Below are positions 62,400 to 64,000 of a DNA stretch of 64,000 nucleotides, piece by piece. Position 1 is the first letter of the stretch. The number at the start of each line of letters is the position of its first letter. Where the stretch lies: the NCBI GenBank assembly GCA_028023455.1, contig JAQFVV010000001.1, positions 25,163,401 through 25,227,400 on the forward strand, given 5' to 3'. The translations under genes and the position numbers were made by a program. The notes under the pieces were generated by a model that saw only the letters and a program-made list of their open reading frames with translations, had not been told where the DNA came from and made no database searches. The DNA is from Epiperipatus broadwayi. Taxonomy: Eukaryota; Onychophora; Udeonychophora; Euonychophora; Peripatidae.

Positions 62400-63250
62400 A
62401 ATAATTTAGTTTTTACATTTTAATTAATTTTATTTCAAATTGTAGACAAAAAGTTAATTTATGCAAAAAACTACCAGTTGATTTAGAGATGATGACCAAT
62501 GAAATTTATTTAATTAATGGTCTGACATCATACTGTCTACATTATAAAAAGGTAATAGCAGATGAAATTTGGGGACAATTGATTAAAGTAGTGAGGACTA
62601 ATAAACCTGTTTCTATTAGTTCTTTAAAAATTGAAAATTTTATCATATTTTATTTTAAATTAATTAAAAGTTATTTTGTATAAGCTGAATAATTATATAG
62701 AAGATATCTTAAGAGAATTACAAAGTGACAATAGAATAAATTAAAACATTTCTTCATGGGAGCTAATTTCTGATCTTGAATGTCAAATTATAGTCAAGAC
62801 ATATTTACTATTAAAAATGAAAAAAACCAGTTATTGTTATTCTTGGAAAATATGGAGAAGGATTATCAATGAATTCAAAGTTTGCAGATCTTATTACATA
62901 AAAAAATCTTTTGTTATCTTTTTCTTATTAATGTCTAACAATTAATCTATTAAGGAATTTTTATTTATTGAAAATGAACAATCATTATATAATTGGAAAA
63001 ACATTTTCTAAAACTTTAAGTTAGTTATTTAATGGTAGTTATGCACAAATTTTAAAAGAATTATATTGGATTAAATAACTTATATGCTAAAATAAAGTTA
63101 AAACTTAATTAGAAGAATAAATCATATGTACTTTTATTAGTAATGAAAGAAATTTTTAGAATAATTGATGTTTTGTTATATTATATTAAAAAGGAATAGT
63201 GTTAAAGTAACTCTTGCTTCTAAGAAAAGAAGTGTATTTTATTAAAGAGC
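62400..63250 (+). pseudogene. Possible decayed coding relic of unknown family
   Basis: The 64-codon frame 62489-62683 and frames after it (for example a stretch reading 'WELISDLECQIIVKTYLLLK' near 62760) have amino-acid use that looks more protein-like than the surrounding DNA. No motif or family is recognisable, and frames shift several times. It may equally be chance in AT-rich sequence. Confidence 0.2.
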
Positions 63251-64000
63251 TTCAAGAGTATGAGAATTTTAACAAAGAGAAACATTTATTTTGATAATGA
63301 ATATTAAGAAAATTATGAATTATAATATTGTAATAAAATGGAACTAATTGATATAAGTGTATTGGAGTAATAAAATAAGAAAAAAATGATCACATAAAAG
63401 TTAAAATTAATGCTGATAACATACAAACTAATTACATGTTATGCTTCTAATGGATAATGAAAGTTATAAACTGATATTTAGTATTTGAATAAATATTATA
63501 AAATCATTAAATGTTCAATATATATTAAAGTGCACTAAAATGTCATACACGATCCTATAATAATATTGAGAAGTGCTCAAGAATTAAGACATTTTTATCC
63601 ATTATGAATGTATATTTACATTTTAAATGTTGTGTTTTAAAAAGCAAGGTGTTTTTCCAGTAGGAGAAGAGAGTAAACGACAACAAGTGATTAAGTTTCA
63701 ACCACCGACTGTTGTCATGGTGATAATGTTGAAGTGTTTTGAGAATTTTTTTTTTTTGTTAAATGTTTTGGATTTATATAATGTATTTTATGGTAAGAAA
63801 GAAACTATTTAAAATAAGTTATATGTTTTATTAATGTTTTATAATTAACATAATATTAAAATAATATTTTAAATTTAAAAATTAGAAATATATTATGCTT
63901 AGTTATACAATTGTTGGATGTATGTATTAAAGAACTGAAAGATGGTAATGGCTAATTTAATAATATGATTTGATGTAATTTTAATAGGCATTAAGAATAA
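63251..64000. other. AT-rich non-coding DNA at the window end
   Basis: A 61-codon open frame at 63627-63812 has no recognisable domain and includes a poly-Phe run from a T tract. Nothing else was seen. Confidence 0.4.

Overview
The window is very AT-rich, intron-sized, repeat-dominated animal DNA, most likely from an invertebrate. I draw this from the absence of any bacterial gene layout, the long (ATA)n microsatellites, non-LTR retrotransposon fragments, and Ty3/gypsy LTR retrotransposons. I recognise no host gene, tRNA, rRNA or CRISPR array. The phylum cannot be fixed from the sequence alone.

The centre is the main structure. From 21223 to 38636 there is one Ty3/gypsy-type LTR retrotransposon on the minus strand, called element X here. 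It has two near-identical LTRs of about 3.2 kb. Just inside the right-hand (5') LTR is a primer-binding site that resembles the tRNA-Lys1,2 type. Then, reading leftwards, come a long coiled-coil Gag N-terminus, the Gag core, an aspartic protease with a DSG motif, reverse transcriptase (FSAVDL, MPFGL, YVDD), RNase H, integrase with its C-terminal GPF-type domain, a polypurine tract and the 3' LTR. The reading frame is broken by many stops and frameshifts. The X internal region is interrupted at 25535-29463 by a second element, Y, which is gene-less and has about 2.07 kb LTRs. Y1 keeps a 16/18 match to a tRNA-Lys1,2 primer-binding site, and each of its LTRs is truncated at one end. A solo Y LTR lies directly against the right edge of X (38646-40712).

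The left part (1-21000) is older debris. It holds tandem duplications, a possible LINE C-terminal relic (500-1300, minus), a gypsy integrase fragment with a polypurine tract and a possible short LTR (7433-8647), and two LINE copies (12.3-14.55 kb and 15.38-17.14 kb). Both LINE copies end in microsatellite tails of the ATC/ATA type. The second carries an RT domain with IPQGSPLSA and YIDD and a C-terminal CCHC-like zinc motif. A 142 bp palindromic MITE sits 25 bp left of X.

The right part (40.7-64 kb) has several small tandem arrays and a candidate LTR beginning at 44094. It also has a clear solo LTR at 51107-54035 with TG...CA ends, an inverted-repeat cluster near 55 kb, and a hAT-like MITE at 55433-55800. 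The last 8 kb is nearly featureless AT-rich DNA with one weak protein-like relic near 62.4-63.2 kb.

A theme runs through the window. X, the Y solo LTR, the 51107 solo LTR and the hAT-like MITE all sit in (AT)n tracts, and the LINE copies sit beside (ATA)n tracts. Simple-sequence DNA therefore appears to act as the landing pad for this locus.
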